41,946 bases of DNA from Gammaproteobacteria bacterium. Lineage in GTDB: Bacteria > Pseudomonadota > Gammaproteobacteria > Pseudomonadales > Pseudohongiellaceae. Shown one piece after another: positions 27,474 through 35,282 of this stretch. The notes below the pieces were generated by a model that did no database searches, was not told the origin of the DNA, and saw only the letters and a program-made list of their open reading frames with translations. The stretch's first letter is position 1, and each line of letters opens with the position of its first letter. The position numbers and the translations under genes are program-made. The DNA is taken from the NCBI GenBank assembly GCA_030828385.1, contig JAURCS010000021.1, positions 1-41,946 of the forward strand. The letters run 5' to 3'.

Positions 27474-28662
27474 AAATACTGGCAGCTTTCTTTTAGTGGC
27501 ATTGGCTGTAGTCTGCTTTCCCTTATTCGCGGCAGAGACATTCATGCCGTCACTTGATTTTATTACCGGCAAAGCCCTGTTTGAAAAAAACTGGGTACCT
27601 TCGTTTTCCTCCACCACCGCCAGCGATGGCCTCGGACCTTTTTATAATGCCCGTTCCTGTAACCAGTGCCATCCTGACGGGGGGCGTGGAAGCCGCGAGC
27701 AATCTCTTGTTTTACATGTTAATGATCCTGTTTATGGCCAGCAGCTGCAAAAATATGCCATGGCCGGCTTGCAGCGCGAAGCAGAAGTCAGCTTTGTGTT
27801 TGCTGATGTGAATAACGCTGGCAAGCCATCCGCCCCCACAATAGAAGTCAATAACCTTTCCCGCGGAGTCATGACTAATGCAGCGCTCTCTGCACGCATA
27901 GCGCCTTCGTTGCAGGGGCTGGGCTTGCTGGCGCGCATTCCTGATGATCTTATTCTCGCCATGGCTGACGCGGCGGACAGTAATGGCGATGGAGTTTCCG
28001 GTCGGGTGAACATGATTAGTGATAATGCCGGTGTTGGCAGCATTGGTCGTTTTGGCTGGAAAGCCGGGCAGGTGTCCTTACGTGATCAGTTGGCAAGAGC
28101 CTTGAGTCTTGATCTTGGTCTTGGCAATCCTGTTTTCCCCTCTGCCGCCGGCGATTGCACATCAGTGCAGGTAGACTGTTTAAACGCTCCCCATGGCAAC
28201 TCAAGTCATCATGATAATCTTGAAACCAATAATCAGGTACTGGATCTTTTGCTGAGCTATGTTTCGGGTTTGCCCGCACCATCAAAGACCAGCCAGGGAG
28301 CGTCGCAAGAGTCAGCCGGAGCAGCCCTTTTCCAGCAGAGCGGTTGTGCCGGCTGCCATGTACCCTCTCTGGAAAGCGGTGACTTCAGGCTTTCAGCTTA
28401 TACAGATCTGCTGTTACACGACATGGGGCCAGGACTGGCGGATAATCTTTCAGAAGGAAGTGCGCTTGGCAGTGAATGGCGAACGCCGCCATTATGGGGG
28501 CTGGGAAGCCTGCAAAGGCAACTTTTACATGATGGGCGCGCAACGACCATCGAGGAAGCCGTCTGGTGGCATGATGGCGAGGGCGCCGCTGCCAGGGATC
28601 ATTATGGAAATCTCTCACAACAGCAACGTAATGATTTAAACGCGTTTCTGAATGGTTTATAA
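27448..28662 (+). CDS. Di-heme oxidoreductase (DUF1111, DHOR family)
   Basis: Exported c-type di-heme protein. Heme motifs CNQCH (71-75) and CAGCH (300-304) are present, along with ITGKALFEKNWVP and DGLGPFYNARSCNQCH at the N-terminal heme, GLGLLARIPDD, and the C-terminal segment WRTPPLWGLG. These are features of the DUF1111 (DHOR) family related to MauG and cytochrome c peroxidases. The start is uncertain: TTG 27430 opens the frame, but TTG 27448 has a GGAAAG ribosome site and yields a clean signal peptide (FLLVALAVVCFPLFAAE). I use it, giving 404 residues. Its substrate is not known. Co-location with imelysins matches the known Pseudomonas icmP gene order from memory. Confidence 0.85.
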   Translation: MIIPRLFYKNTGSFLLVALAVVCFPLFAAETFMPSLDFITGKALFEKNWVPSFSSTTASDGLGPFYNARSCNQCHPDGGRGSREQSLVLHVNDPVYGQQLQKYAMAGLQREAEVSFVFADVNNAGKPSAPTIEVNNLSRGVMTNAALSARIAPSLQGLGLLARIPDDLILAMADAADSNGDGVSGRVNMISDNAGVGSIGRFGWKAGQVSLRDQLARALSLDLGLGNPVFPSAAGDCTSVQVDCLNAPHGNSSHHDNLETNNQVLDLLLSYVSGLPAPSKTSQGASQESAGAALFQQSGCAGCHVPSLESGDFRLSAYTDLLLHDMGPGLADNLSEGSALGSEWRTPPLWGLGSLQRQLLHDGRATTIEEAVWWHDGEGAAARDHYGNLSQQQRNDLNAFLNGL

Positions 28663-28663
28663 T
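28635..28663 (+). promoter_or_regulatory. Candidate sigma-70 promoter inside the imelysin cluster
   Basis: TTTAAA (28635-28640) and a perfect TATAAT (28658-28663) are separated by 17 bases, upstream of the second imelysin gene. The expected start near 28670 leaves a leader of about 24 bases. The -10 overlaps a Fur-box-like site. Confidence 0.5.
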
Positions 28664-28676
28664 GAGAACCGTTCTT
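28658..28676 (+). promoter_or_regulatory. Candidate Fur box
   Basis: TATAATGAGAACCGTTCTT matches the 19-base Fur consensus (GATAATGATAATCATTATC) at 13 of 19 positions by my count, including the AATGA and TT core features. It lies over the -10 and the likely start site of the promoter at 28635-28663, where bound Fur-Fe would block RNA polymerase. The site begins within the stop region of the upstream di-heme gene. Confidence 0.5.
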
Positions 28677-28693
28677 AATTAGAATTCCTTGTT

Positions 28694-29767
28694 ATGAAAA
28701 ACCTGCATTTTTGTACATGCCTGCTGGCAGCCTTGCTGGTCCCTTGCCTGGCAGTCGCCCAAACCACTGAAAACTGGACACAAGTAAATCTCTCCGTTAC
28801 TGATAACCATGTCATTCCAAGCTATATCAGTCTTGAAAATGCTGCTGCCGGGATGGCGACTGCGGCCCAATCCTTTTGCCGCTCTCCAGATGCGGCAGGG
28901 CTTGACGTCTTCAGGAATGGCTTTCATAACAGCATGGATGCCTGGCAACAAATACAGCATATCCAGTTTGGTCCTCTTACCTATTTCAACTGGAATTTCA
29001 GGATTCACTATTGGCCGGACGAGAAGGGCACCGGAGCCAGACAGCTGGATGATCTGATTGACTCCATGAACAGTGATTCCCTGGCTACAGATAACTTCGC
29101 CCGCGAAAGTGTCGGTGTTCAGGGTTTTCCGGCGCTGGAAAGACTTTTGTTTGATGATGAAAGCCTGCTTGCTTTCCGGGAAGATAACTATCGCTGCCAG
29201 GTAGCTCAGGCCATCGCACTGAATATCAGTGACATTGCCAGCGGTGTCAGTCAGCGCTGGCGTGATGAATTCAGAACCACTATCGAGAATGCCGATGAGC
29301 GGGGGTTTTTTGAAAGTGCCGAAGATGCCACGATTGATTTCCTGAAAGCACAGATAGAGTCTGTACGTAGAATTCAGCAACAGAAAGTGGAAGAGGTGAT
29401 CGGAGATTCCGCGGCTCGCGCCCGAATCCGACGCGCTGAGTCATGGCGCTCGAATCGCTCCCTGCGCAATCTCAGATTAAATGTTCTGGCACTGGAAAAT
29501 CTGTTCAGTGGCAACGAAGGACAGGCCGTTGCCCTTGGGGCTGTTTTGATGCCTGAAGACAGGACGCTCATCAGTGAGGCTTTCCTCACCCTGAAGATGA
29601 GGCTGGAAGCGGCGCCGGATTCAATTGAAGAAGCACTCGATGCTGATGACGGCTATGCCCGCTTACAACAGATAGCTGCCGGACTCGATGACCTGTTTGA
29701 GGCATTTGAAGCAGGGCTAAAAAACACTGATCTCTATCTGGGTTTCAATTCCCTGGATGGTGACTGA
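28694..29767 (+). CDS. Second imelysin-family exported protein
   Basis: The 357-residue protein has a Sec-type signal peptide ending near AVAQ (no lipobox cysteine at the cut). Helical body features match the imelysin family: AFCRSPDAAGL, AWQQIQHIQFGPL and a later VQGFPALERLLFDD. The GxHxxE motif of the first imelysin is here GFPALE (144-149), keeping the glutamate but not the histidine. That is expected for the second imelysin of such loci, and it suggests a non-equivalent metal or ligand site. It begins 31 bases after the di-heme gene and overlaps the frame of the DUF1513 gene if the longer start of that gene is used. Confidence 0.82.
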   Translation: MKNLHFCTCLLAALLVPCLAVAQTTENWTQVNLSVTDNHVIPSYISLENAAAGMATAAQSFCRSPDAAGLDVFRNGFHNSMDAWQQIQHIQFGPLTYFNWNFRIHYWPDEKGTGARQLDDLIDSMNSDSLATDNFARESVGVQGFPALERLLFDDESLLAFREDNYRCQVAQAIALNISDIASGVSQRWRDEFRTTIENADERGFFESAEDATIDFLKAQIESVRRIQQQKVEEVIGDSAARARIRRAESWRSNRSLRNLRLNVLALENLFSGNEGQAVALGAVLMPEDRTLISEAFLTLKMRLEAAPDSIEEALDADDGYARLQQIAAGLDDLFEAFEAGLKNTDLYLGFNSLDGD

Positions 29768-29783
29768 TCCAGCTGGCCTAGTG

Positions 29784-30929
29784 ATGAAATTAGATCGCAG
29801 ATATTTTCTTACCCTTGTCAGCGCCGCTATTGGTTCGCCGGTGCTGGCAGTTGGCGAAAATTCTTCAGACACTACTGCGCTTTTTCTGAGTGCGGCATCA
29901 GATAGTGATGATCAGCACTGGGTGATTGGTTTTGAGCTTGTCGATGGTAAAAGTGCCGAGAAATTCAGGCATCTGTTGCCGGCCAGGGCTCATCATATCG
30001 CTGTTCACGAAGCGCTCGGGGTGTTCGTTGTTATTGCCCGGCGACCCGGAAATTATTTATGGGTTGGCGATCTGCACAGTGGTGAGCCATTGGCAGAAAT
30101 TACGGTGCCTGTTGATCGTCATCTTTATGGCCATGGTGTGTTTTCAGAAGACGGCCGTCATTTTTATGCGCCTGAGAATGCCTGGCAGCTGATCAATGGT
30201 GACAGCGGCAGAGTCGTTGCCTGGCAGGTCAGTCGTGACAGTCAGGGTTTTTCCATGGTGCGCGCCGGGGATTTTCCCAGTTACGGTACCGGTCCCCATG
30301 AGTTATTGCTTAAACCAGATCAGAACACTCTGGTGGTGGCCAATGGCGGCATTCGCACCCATCCAGAACTCCCGCGGGAAAAACTCAATATCCCCTCCAT
30401 GGAGCCGTCACTGGTCTATATGGATGCAGTCACTGGCGAGTTGCAGGAGCAACATATGCTAGATGCTGAATACCATCAGGCAAGTATTCGGCATATTGAT
30501 CAGAATGCTTCCGGACAGGTAGTGATAGGTATGCAATACGAGGGTGAGCCTTTTGATAGTGCTCCTTTACTTGCCCTGCATGAACAGGGCAAGCCCCTGC
30601 AATTACTATGGGCACCAGAGCCACAACAGGGACAGATGAAACAATATATAGGTTCGGTACGTTATGATCGCAGTGGGCGATTTTTTGCCGCCAGCAGTCC
30701 GCGTGGCAACATGATCAGTTTCTGGGATGTTGCAACTGGGGAAATGAAAAAATCTCTGCGCTCCCGGGATGGTTGCGGTCTGTGTGCCATAGAACAGGGC
30801 TTTCTGTTTACTGCAGGCAGTGGGCGAATCACTCAATACGATTTGGTCAGGGATGAAATAGAAGCATTGAATACCGGGTCTGATGGCAAAGTGTTCTGGG
30901 ATAATCACCTGAGTATGATTGCGCGATGA
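29784..30929 (+). CDS. DUF1513 beta-propeller-like exported protein
   Basis: A 381-residue protein whose N-terminus MKLDRRYFLTLVSAAIGSPV is a twin-arginine signal, so it is probably exported folded by Tat. The body shows repeated strand patterns (FVVIARRPGNYLWVGDLHSG, TGPHELLLKPDQNTLVVANG, GRFFAASSPRGNMISFWDVA) like a seven-blade propeller, matching the DUF1513 family. The frame can open at ATG 29757, but I prefer ATG 29784 because it places the RR motif correctly; neither start has a strong ribosome site. The family accompanies imelysin and di-heme genes in many proteobacteria, and its function is unknown. The stop overlaps the next ATG in an ATGA. Confidence 0.82.
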   Translation: MKLDRRYFLTLVSAAIGSPVLAVGENSSDTTALFLSAASDSDDQHWVIGFELVDGKSAEKFRHLLPARAHHIAVHEALGVFVVIARRPGNYLWVGDLHSGEPLAEITVPVDRHLYGHGVFSEDGRHFYAPENAWQLINGDSGRVVAWQVSRDSQGFSMVRAGDFPSYGTGPHELLLKPDQNTLVVANGGIRTHPELPREKLNIPSMEPSLVYMDAVTGELQEQHMLDAEYHQASIRHIDQNASGQVVIGMQYEGEPFDSAPLLALHEQGKPLQLLWAPEPQQGQMKQYIGSVRYDRSGRFFAASSPRGNMISFWDVATGEMKKSLRSRDGCGLCAIEQGFLFTAGSGRITQYDLVRDEIEALNTGSDGKVFWDNHLSMIAR

Positions 30930-32089
30930 AAAATCCAATAACGTTAACTCTGTTTTTTTCGTTTTGCCTTTCTCTGCTGGCGTTGCCGGTTGTTGCCGAT
31001 GAAAAAGCAGATGATTACCAGACCAGGCTGGAAGACCTCGGACGCGCCCTGTTTTTTGATGTCAGCCTGTCCCGTGATCGCACTCAGGGCTGTGGCACCT
31101 GCCATGATCCTTCGCAGGCATTCATAGACTGGCGGGAAAACGGGGTTCGCCGGGCACTATCCATGGGCAATGACATGCATTCTCTGGGCGATCGTAATGC
31201 GCCGACACTATCCTATGCGGCCATGATTCCGGATTTTCATCGCAATAGCGAAGGCGATTATGTCGGCGGCCTGTTCTGGGATGGCAGGGAAGCCGATCTT
31301 GAAGGTCAGGCCGGTGGACCCTTTCTGAATCCTTTGGAAATGCAAATGACCGATAAGGCCGCTGTCGTAGCCCGTTTGCAGGAGCACACGCTGTTTCCCC
31401 GGGCGTTCAAAAGCCTGTTTGGGGAGGATGTGTTTGAAGATACTGACATGGCCTTTCGACGCATGACTGAAGCCATTGCGGCGTTTGAGCGGACCGATTT
31501 CTTTTCTCCTTTTGATTCAAAATATGATCGTTACCTGAAGGGGGAATATGAACCCACGGTTCAGGAAGAACTGGGGATGACGCTGTTTTTCTCCCAGCAG
31601 TTCAGTAACTGTAACCAGTGTCACCAGTTAAAAACTTTTGCTGAAAGTGAGGGCGAAACCTTCTCCAGTTACAAGTATTTCAACATTGGTACCCCGGTAA
31701 ACCGCGAAGCCAGACAAGTGAACGGACTGGGCATGGCGCATATTGATCGTGGCCTGCTGGAAAATCCCCATGTGGATGATCCGGCCCAGGCGGGAAAGTT
31801 CAAAACACCGACCCTTCGTAATGTGGCACTGACAGCGCCTTATATGCATAACGGGGTATTTCAGGATCTGAAAACAGTGGTGCAGTTTTACAACAAGTAC
31901 AATGTTCGCGGTAAAGCGGCGGATATCAACCCCACAACAGGGGAACCCTGGGGTGAAGCGGAAGTTTCAGAGAATATCGATCTGGAAAAACTGCAGTCTA
32001 CACCGGCGCTGGATGAGCGTCGTATTGATGCCCTGGTAGCCTTCATGAAAATGCTCACCGATAAACGCTACGAACACCTGGTGCAATAG
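30926..32089 (+). CDS. Di-heme cytochrome c peroxidase / MauG-family protein
   Basis: Exported enzyme with a signal peptide ending near VVAD. It carries heme motifs CGTCH (56-60) and CNQCH (229-233), and the CcpA/MauG stretches LGRALFFDVSLSRDR and FKTPTLRNVALTAPYMHNGV, then FQDLKTVVQFYN. The family reduces peroxide or performs oxidative maturation of partner proteins using two c hemes. Length 387 is normal. It is the last gene of the cluster, joined to DUF1513 by an ATGA overlap. Canonical peroxidase versus MauG-like chemistry cannot be told from these motifs alone. A haem-maturation pathway elsewhere in the genome is required. Confidence 0.9.
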   Translation: MKNPITLTLFFSFCLSLLALPVVADEKADDYQTRLEDLGRALFFDVSLSRDRTQGCGTCHDPSQAFIDWRENGVRRALSMGNDMHSLGDRNAPTLSYAAMIPDFHRNSEGDYVGGLFWDGREADLEGQAGGPFLNPLEMQMTDKAAVVARLQEHTLFPRAFKSLFGEDVFEDTDMAFRRMTEAIAAFERTDFFSPFDSKYDRYLKGEYEPTVQEELGMTLFFSQQFSNCNQCHQLKTFAESEGETFSSYKYFNIGTPVNREARQVNGLGMAHIDRGLLENPHVDDPAQAGKFKTPTLRNVALTAPYMHNGVFQDLKTVVQFYNKYNVRGKAADINPTTGEPWGEAEVSENIDLEKLQSTPALDERRIDALVAFMKMLTDKRYEHLVQ

Positions 32090-32132
32090 ACTCGCTGGAC
32101 CGGGTGTTCGGTTTGAATGGTTGAGCAGAGCC

Positions 32133-33041
32133 TTAGCTGGGGAGTTTATACAACGCAATTTTCAGACGTTTATCCGCATCAGTTTCCTCAAATTCCACAG
32201 CGGGTGGAATCCATTCAACAAACTCACTGCCCGGTAAATTTTCTGCCATGCAATCATGTAAAAAATCCTCTCCCAGGAAGGGGCTGTTCAGGGCAGCAAT
32301 AATGGTAGCTCCCGGATTACAGAGTTCAGGCATTCGTTTCACAACGCTTTTATAATTACGCTCTGCGTTAAAGCTGCCACGCTGATTGGTGGGCGGGTCG
32401 ATAATTACCAGGTCATAAGGGCCAAACTGTTTGATCCTTGCCCAGGACTTGAACAGGTTGTGAGGGATGCTCCTGATTGGCATGGGGCCCTGGCCATTTA
32501 GCATGTGGTTTTGCAGTCCCCACTCAATGCTTGGCTTGCTCATATCGACATTGGTGACACTCTTGCCGCCTCCTGTCAGCGCTGCCACTGACAGGGCGCA
32601 GGTATAGGCAAAAAGGTTCAGCACATTGCAGCCATCACTGTTTGCCTTGAGCCATTCGCGCAGTGGGCCGGTATCAAGAAAAAGGCCGGCATTTTGGCGT
32701 CGCCCCGGGTGTACTTCAAAGCGAAGTCCTTGCGCTTTCACAATAATCCTGTCGAGCTCTACACCGGAGAGCGTGTCTGCGGGGGACTGTTTCAGGTAGC
32801 GATGCTGCAGAACAATGGATTTAATCTGTTTTTTGCTATCGGCGGCGAGAATCAGCTGTTTCAATGCTTCTGCATTATCCACTGCCTGCCAGGCAGAAAT
32901 AAGCACAACAGGTTTGAACCAGTCGATACAAAGGTGTTCCAGCCCAGGATAGCAATGACCGCGGCCATGGAAAATCCGGCGCGCTTCATGCTGCTCTTCA
33001 GAAAAAAATGTCTGAAGTTTTTCATTGAGAGAAGTAAGCAT
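32133..33041 (-). CDS. Class I SAM-dependent methyltransferase, RlmI/RlmK-like
   Basis: The 302-residue protein carries the segment GRRQNAGLFLDTGPLREWL, then SAM motif I NVLNLFAYTCALSVAAL, then TNVDMSKPSIEWGLQNHMLN, and the catalytic-site DLVIIDPPTNQRG. These are hallmarks of the Methyltrans_SAM family that includes the 23S rRNA m5C methyltransferase RlmI and the C-terminal half of RlmKL. The PUA domain of RlmI is absent. The DPP motif is typical of N- or C5-base methylation. It runs convergent to the peroxidase gene and is followed downstream by nothing until that gene's end. The exact target is unknown. Confidence 0.82.
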   Translation of the reverse strand: MLTSLNEKLQTFFSEEQHEARRIFHGRGHCYPGLEHLCIDWFKPVVLISAWQAVDNAEALKQLILAADSKKQIKSIVLQHRYLKQSPADTLSGVELDRIIVKAQGLRFEVHPGRRQNAGLFLDTGPLREWLKANSDGCNVLNLFAYTCALSVAALTGGGKSVTNVDMSKPSIEWGLQNHMLNGQGPMPIRSIPHNLFKSWARIKQFGPYDLVIIDPPTNQRGSFNAERNYKSVVKRMPELCNPGATIIAALNSPFLGEDFLHDCMAENLPGSEFVEWIPPAVEFEETDADKRLKIALYKLPS

Positions 33042-33095
33042 TATGTTTTTTAAAGAAAAGCGTCAGTAAAACAGGAAGTGAAGTCCCATTTTGCA

Positions 33096-33755
33096 TTAAT
33101 CGCTTTTGTCTGCCTGGTAGTATTGCACACCGATCTTGATGCGATCACGGCCCTGGGATAGACGGTGCTGGTTGGTATCACGCAGGGAGTAAACACAGCC
33201 GCAATATTCCTGCTGATAAAACTCCTCGCGCTTGCTGATCTCTATCATGCGTTGGGAGCCGCCGCCTTTACGCCAGTTATATTCCCAGTAGGTCATGCCA
33301 GGATAGCGTGACGCTGCGCGCACCCCGCAATCGTTAATCTGGGTCATGTTTTTCCAGCGTGAAATACCCAGTGAACTTGAGATAACGGGAAACCCGTTTT
33401 CCTGGGCATAAAGTGCAGTACGCTCAAAACGCATGTCAAAACATTTGGTGCAGCGTTCGCCACGTTCCGGCTCCATTTCCAGTCCCTTGATACGCTCAAA
33501 CCAGTTGTCGGTATCGTAGTCAGCATCGATGAATTCAATATTATGCTTTTCCGCAAAACTGATATTTTCTTCCTTGCGCAGCTCGTATTCCCGTTTTGGA
33601 TGGATATTCGGGTTATAGAAAAAAATGCTGTAGTTGATGCCGGAGGCATGCAGGGCTTCCATGACTTCCCCGGAACATGGGGCACAGCAGGAGTGCAGCA
33701 GCAGTTTATCTGCGCCTTCGGGGAGTTCGAGCTTGGGTCTGTCGTTTGCATCCAT
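33096..33755 (-). CDS. queH: Epoxyqueuosine reductase QueH
   Basis: Converts epoxyqueuosine to queuosine in tRNA, the non-cobalamin alternative to QueG. The 219-residue protein has the CCAPC cluster at C23, C24 and C27, [18 protein letters not shown], and the second pair in [11 protein letters not shown], with a further CGC near EYCGCVYS. These cysteines bind the iron-sulfur cluster and the second metal in QueH. The start ATG at 33755 fits. The methyltransferase gene follows 54 bases downstream on the same strand, so both could share a transcript dealing with RNA modification. Confidence 0.93.
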   Translation of the reverse strand: MDANDRPKLELPEGADKLLLHSCCAPCSGEVMEALHASGINYSIFFYNPNIHPKREYELRKEENISFAEKHNIEFIDADYDTDNWFERIKGLEMEPERGERCTKCFDMRFERTALYAQENGFPVISSSLGISRWKNMTQINDCGVRAASRYPGMTYWEYNWRKGGGSQRMIEISKREEFYQQEYCGCVYSLRDTNQHRLSQGRDRIKIGVQYYQADKSD

Positions 33756-33939
33756 GGTTCGGTCAGCTACGCAGTGTTGAATAATTATTTCCGGTTAATG
33801 AACAGCTTACGCTTGATTCCGGTGCGACACACTACCCAGATCAGCGCGTTGTGTAAAGTTTTCTTGTGACTGGAATCCCTTTAAAACATAATCCATCCCA
33901 ATGCTAAAGACCCTGTAAGCAATGGGTTCTTTTCAGCGC

Positions 33940-33962
33940 GGCATGATGAGGGGTATCATGCC
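33940..33962. promoter_or_regulatory. Perfect 8-base inverted repeat upstream of the DUF6152 gene
   Basis: GGCATGAT (33940-33947) and ATCATGCC (33955-33962) flank GAGGGGT. It lies 52 bases before the ATG at 34015, where a dimeric regulator's operator or a leader hairpin would be expected. No T-run follows, so it does not look like a terminator. The surrounding 259-base gap (33756-34014) has no other recognised feature. Confidence 0.5.
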
Positions 33963-34014
33963 TGGGTAAAATAAACAGTCAGGATGAAAACCTGATGGGG
34001 GAGGAAATAAAGAC

Positions 34015-34419
34015 ATGTTACTAAACAAAGCAAAATCGCTGGCTTTAATGGCCACAGCACTGGTTTTATTATTGGGCAATTCGCTGGCCTGGGCGCATCA
34101 TTCGTTCGCCGCTGCCTACAATATGGAAAATCCGATCGAAATAACCGGCAAAATTGTCAATGTTCGCCTGACCAACCCTCATTCCTACTTTTTCCTTGAT
34201 GTTGAAGGGGAAAATGGCGAAATGCAGCGCTGGTCATTCGAGGCCGGCACACCCAGCGGAATGATTCGTGGCGGCTATTCCCCCGAAGTCATCAAGGAAG
34301 GGGATATGGTGACTATAGGCGGTTTTCGCGCACGCGATGAATCCACCAATGGCATGCTGACAAAACTGGTAACCTCTGATGGTACCGAATACGGCATGTT
34401 TGGACCCAGGGAAAGGTAA
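34015..34419 (+). CDS. DUF6152 exported protein
   Basis: The 134-residue protein has a signal peptide with cleavage likely after AWA (AWAHHSFAAAY). Then comes one small beta-rich domain with ITGKIVNVRLTNPHSYFFLD, the invariant NPHS, RWSFEAGTPSGM and KEGDMVTIGGFRARD. This is the DUF6152 pattern, an OB-like exported domain, and HH is the likely mature N-terminus. Histidines at the N-terminus could bind metal, which is inference. The next gene follows after 32 bases on the same strand. A fused relative of both lies at 36227-37372. Function unknown. Confidence 0.75.
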   Translation: MLLNKAKSLALMATALVLLLGNSLAWAHHSFAAAYNMENPIEITGKIVNVRLTNPHSYFFLDVEGENGEMQRWSFEAGTPSGMIRGGYSPEVIKEGDMVTIGGFRARDESTNGMLTKLVTSDGTEYGMFGPRER

Positions 34420-34451
34420 GCCGGGAAAAGGGAATAAAAGAGGCAATAAGA

Positions 34452-35219
34452 ATGAAAATACTCAATCGTAATTTATTAGTCGGACTGGTCGCTCTGGCCT
34501 ATGTTTTTTCGGCAGCTGCCCAGGATAGCGGGGAAATTCCGCGTATGGCTGATGGCAAGCCCGATCTTAGTGGTGTCTGGTGGACCGGGGGCGATCTTGG
34601 CAGTGCTGGCTATGGCAGTACCACTGACAGAAGTGCCGGTTTGCAATACAACCTTTACACCGATCTTTACACCCCTGAAGCGGCGCAGCGTATGGCTACC
34701 CTGAGTGACAAGGATGATCCGACACTGCAGTGCAAACCCACCGCCTTTGGCACTCTCAGTGTACGCTTGTTTGATGTCGGTGCAGTAGGGCAGATCGTTG
34801 CGACGCCCGATATGATGATTTTTCTGCAGGAGACTTTCCATGGTTATCAGCTGATTCCCACCGACGGTCGCAAACATCGCTTTTTGCCGCCTTCCTACCG
34901 TGGTGATGCCGTGGGACATTGGGAAGGGGACACTTTCGTGGTCGAAACGGTTAATTTTACCGATGATACCTGGATGTTTGCCGAAGGCGGTGTGTCGTTT
35001 CATTCCGACCAGCTGCGTATTGTTGAACGCTATAACATGAGTGATGCCAACACCCTGCGTATTGACGCCACCATTTATGATCCAGGTGTACTTAGAGAGC
35101 CCTGGGTAGTACCAACCAAGACTCTGGTACTGGCACCCTTTGATCAGTTGTTACCGCTGATATGTTCCGGGGTAGAAACCCAGGAAAGAATGGATGGGGC
35201 TTCTGCAGCCGGGCAATAG
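34452..35219 (+). CDS. Exported protein of unknown function, DUF6152 partner
   Basis: The 255-residue protein has a signal peptide ending near SAAAQDS. The mature part opens with PRMADGKPDLSGVWWTGG, a marker of a large uncharacterised family common in Acidobacteria and marine proteobacteria. It continues with CKPTAFGT, FHGYQLIPTDGRKHRFLPPS, GHWEGDTFVVETVNF and DQLRIVERYNM. The GxWEGDTLVVET-type segment is the most constant and recurs in the fused gene at 36227-37372. No enzymatic motif is evident. Gene pairing and the fused relative indicate that it works with DUF6152. Confidence 0.65.
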   Translation: MKILNRNLLVGLVALAYVFSAAAQDSGEIPRMADGKPDLSGVWWTGGDLGSAGYGSTTDRSAGLQYNLYTDLYTPEAAQRMATLSDKDDPTLQCKPTAFGTLSVRLFDVGAVGQIVATPDMMIFLQETFHGYQLIPTDGRKHRFLPPSYRGDAVGHWEGDTFVVETVNFTDDTWMFAEGGVSFHSDQLRIVERYNMSDANTLRIDATIYDPGVLREPWVVPTKTLVLAPFDQLLPLICSGVETQERMDGASAAGQ

Positions 35220-35245
35220 AGCTTTTTGATTCAAACTTAACGATG

Positions 35246-35268
35246 GGTCCGGCGCCTGCCGCCGGACC
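35246..35268. terminator. Strong hairpin between convergent genes
   Basis: GGTCCGGCG (35246-35254) pairs perfectly with CGCCGGACC (35260-35268) over a 5-base loop. It sits midway between two convergent genes (stops at 35219 and 35283) and would suit a bidirectional terminator, although no clean T-run follows on either strand. Confidence 0.5.
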
Positions 35269-35282
35269 TGTCGTGCATTCAG

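Noticed and set aside
28679-29380. 233-codon minus-strand frame opposite the second imelysin
   Set aside because: A long antisense frame, but the plus-strand protein has a signal peptide, imelysin features and operon spacing.
33799-33870. 23-codon frame starting at ATG 33799 between queH and DUF6152
   Set aside because: No ribosome site and no membrane or signal character; too short to support.
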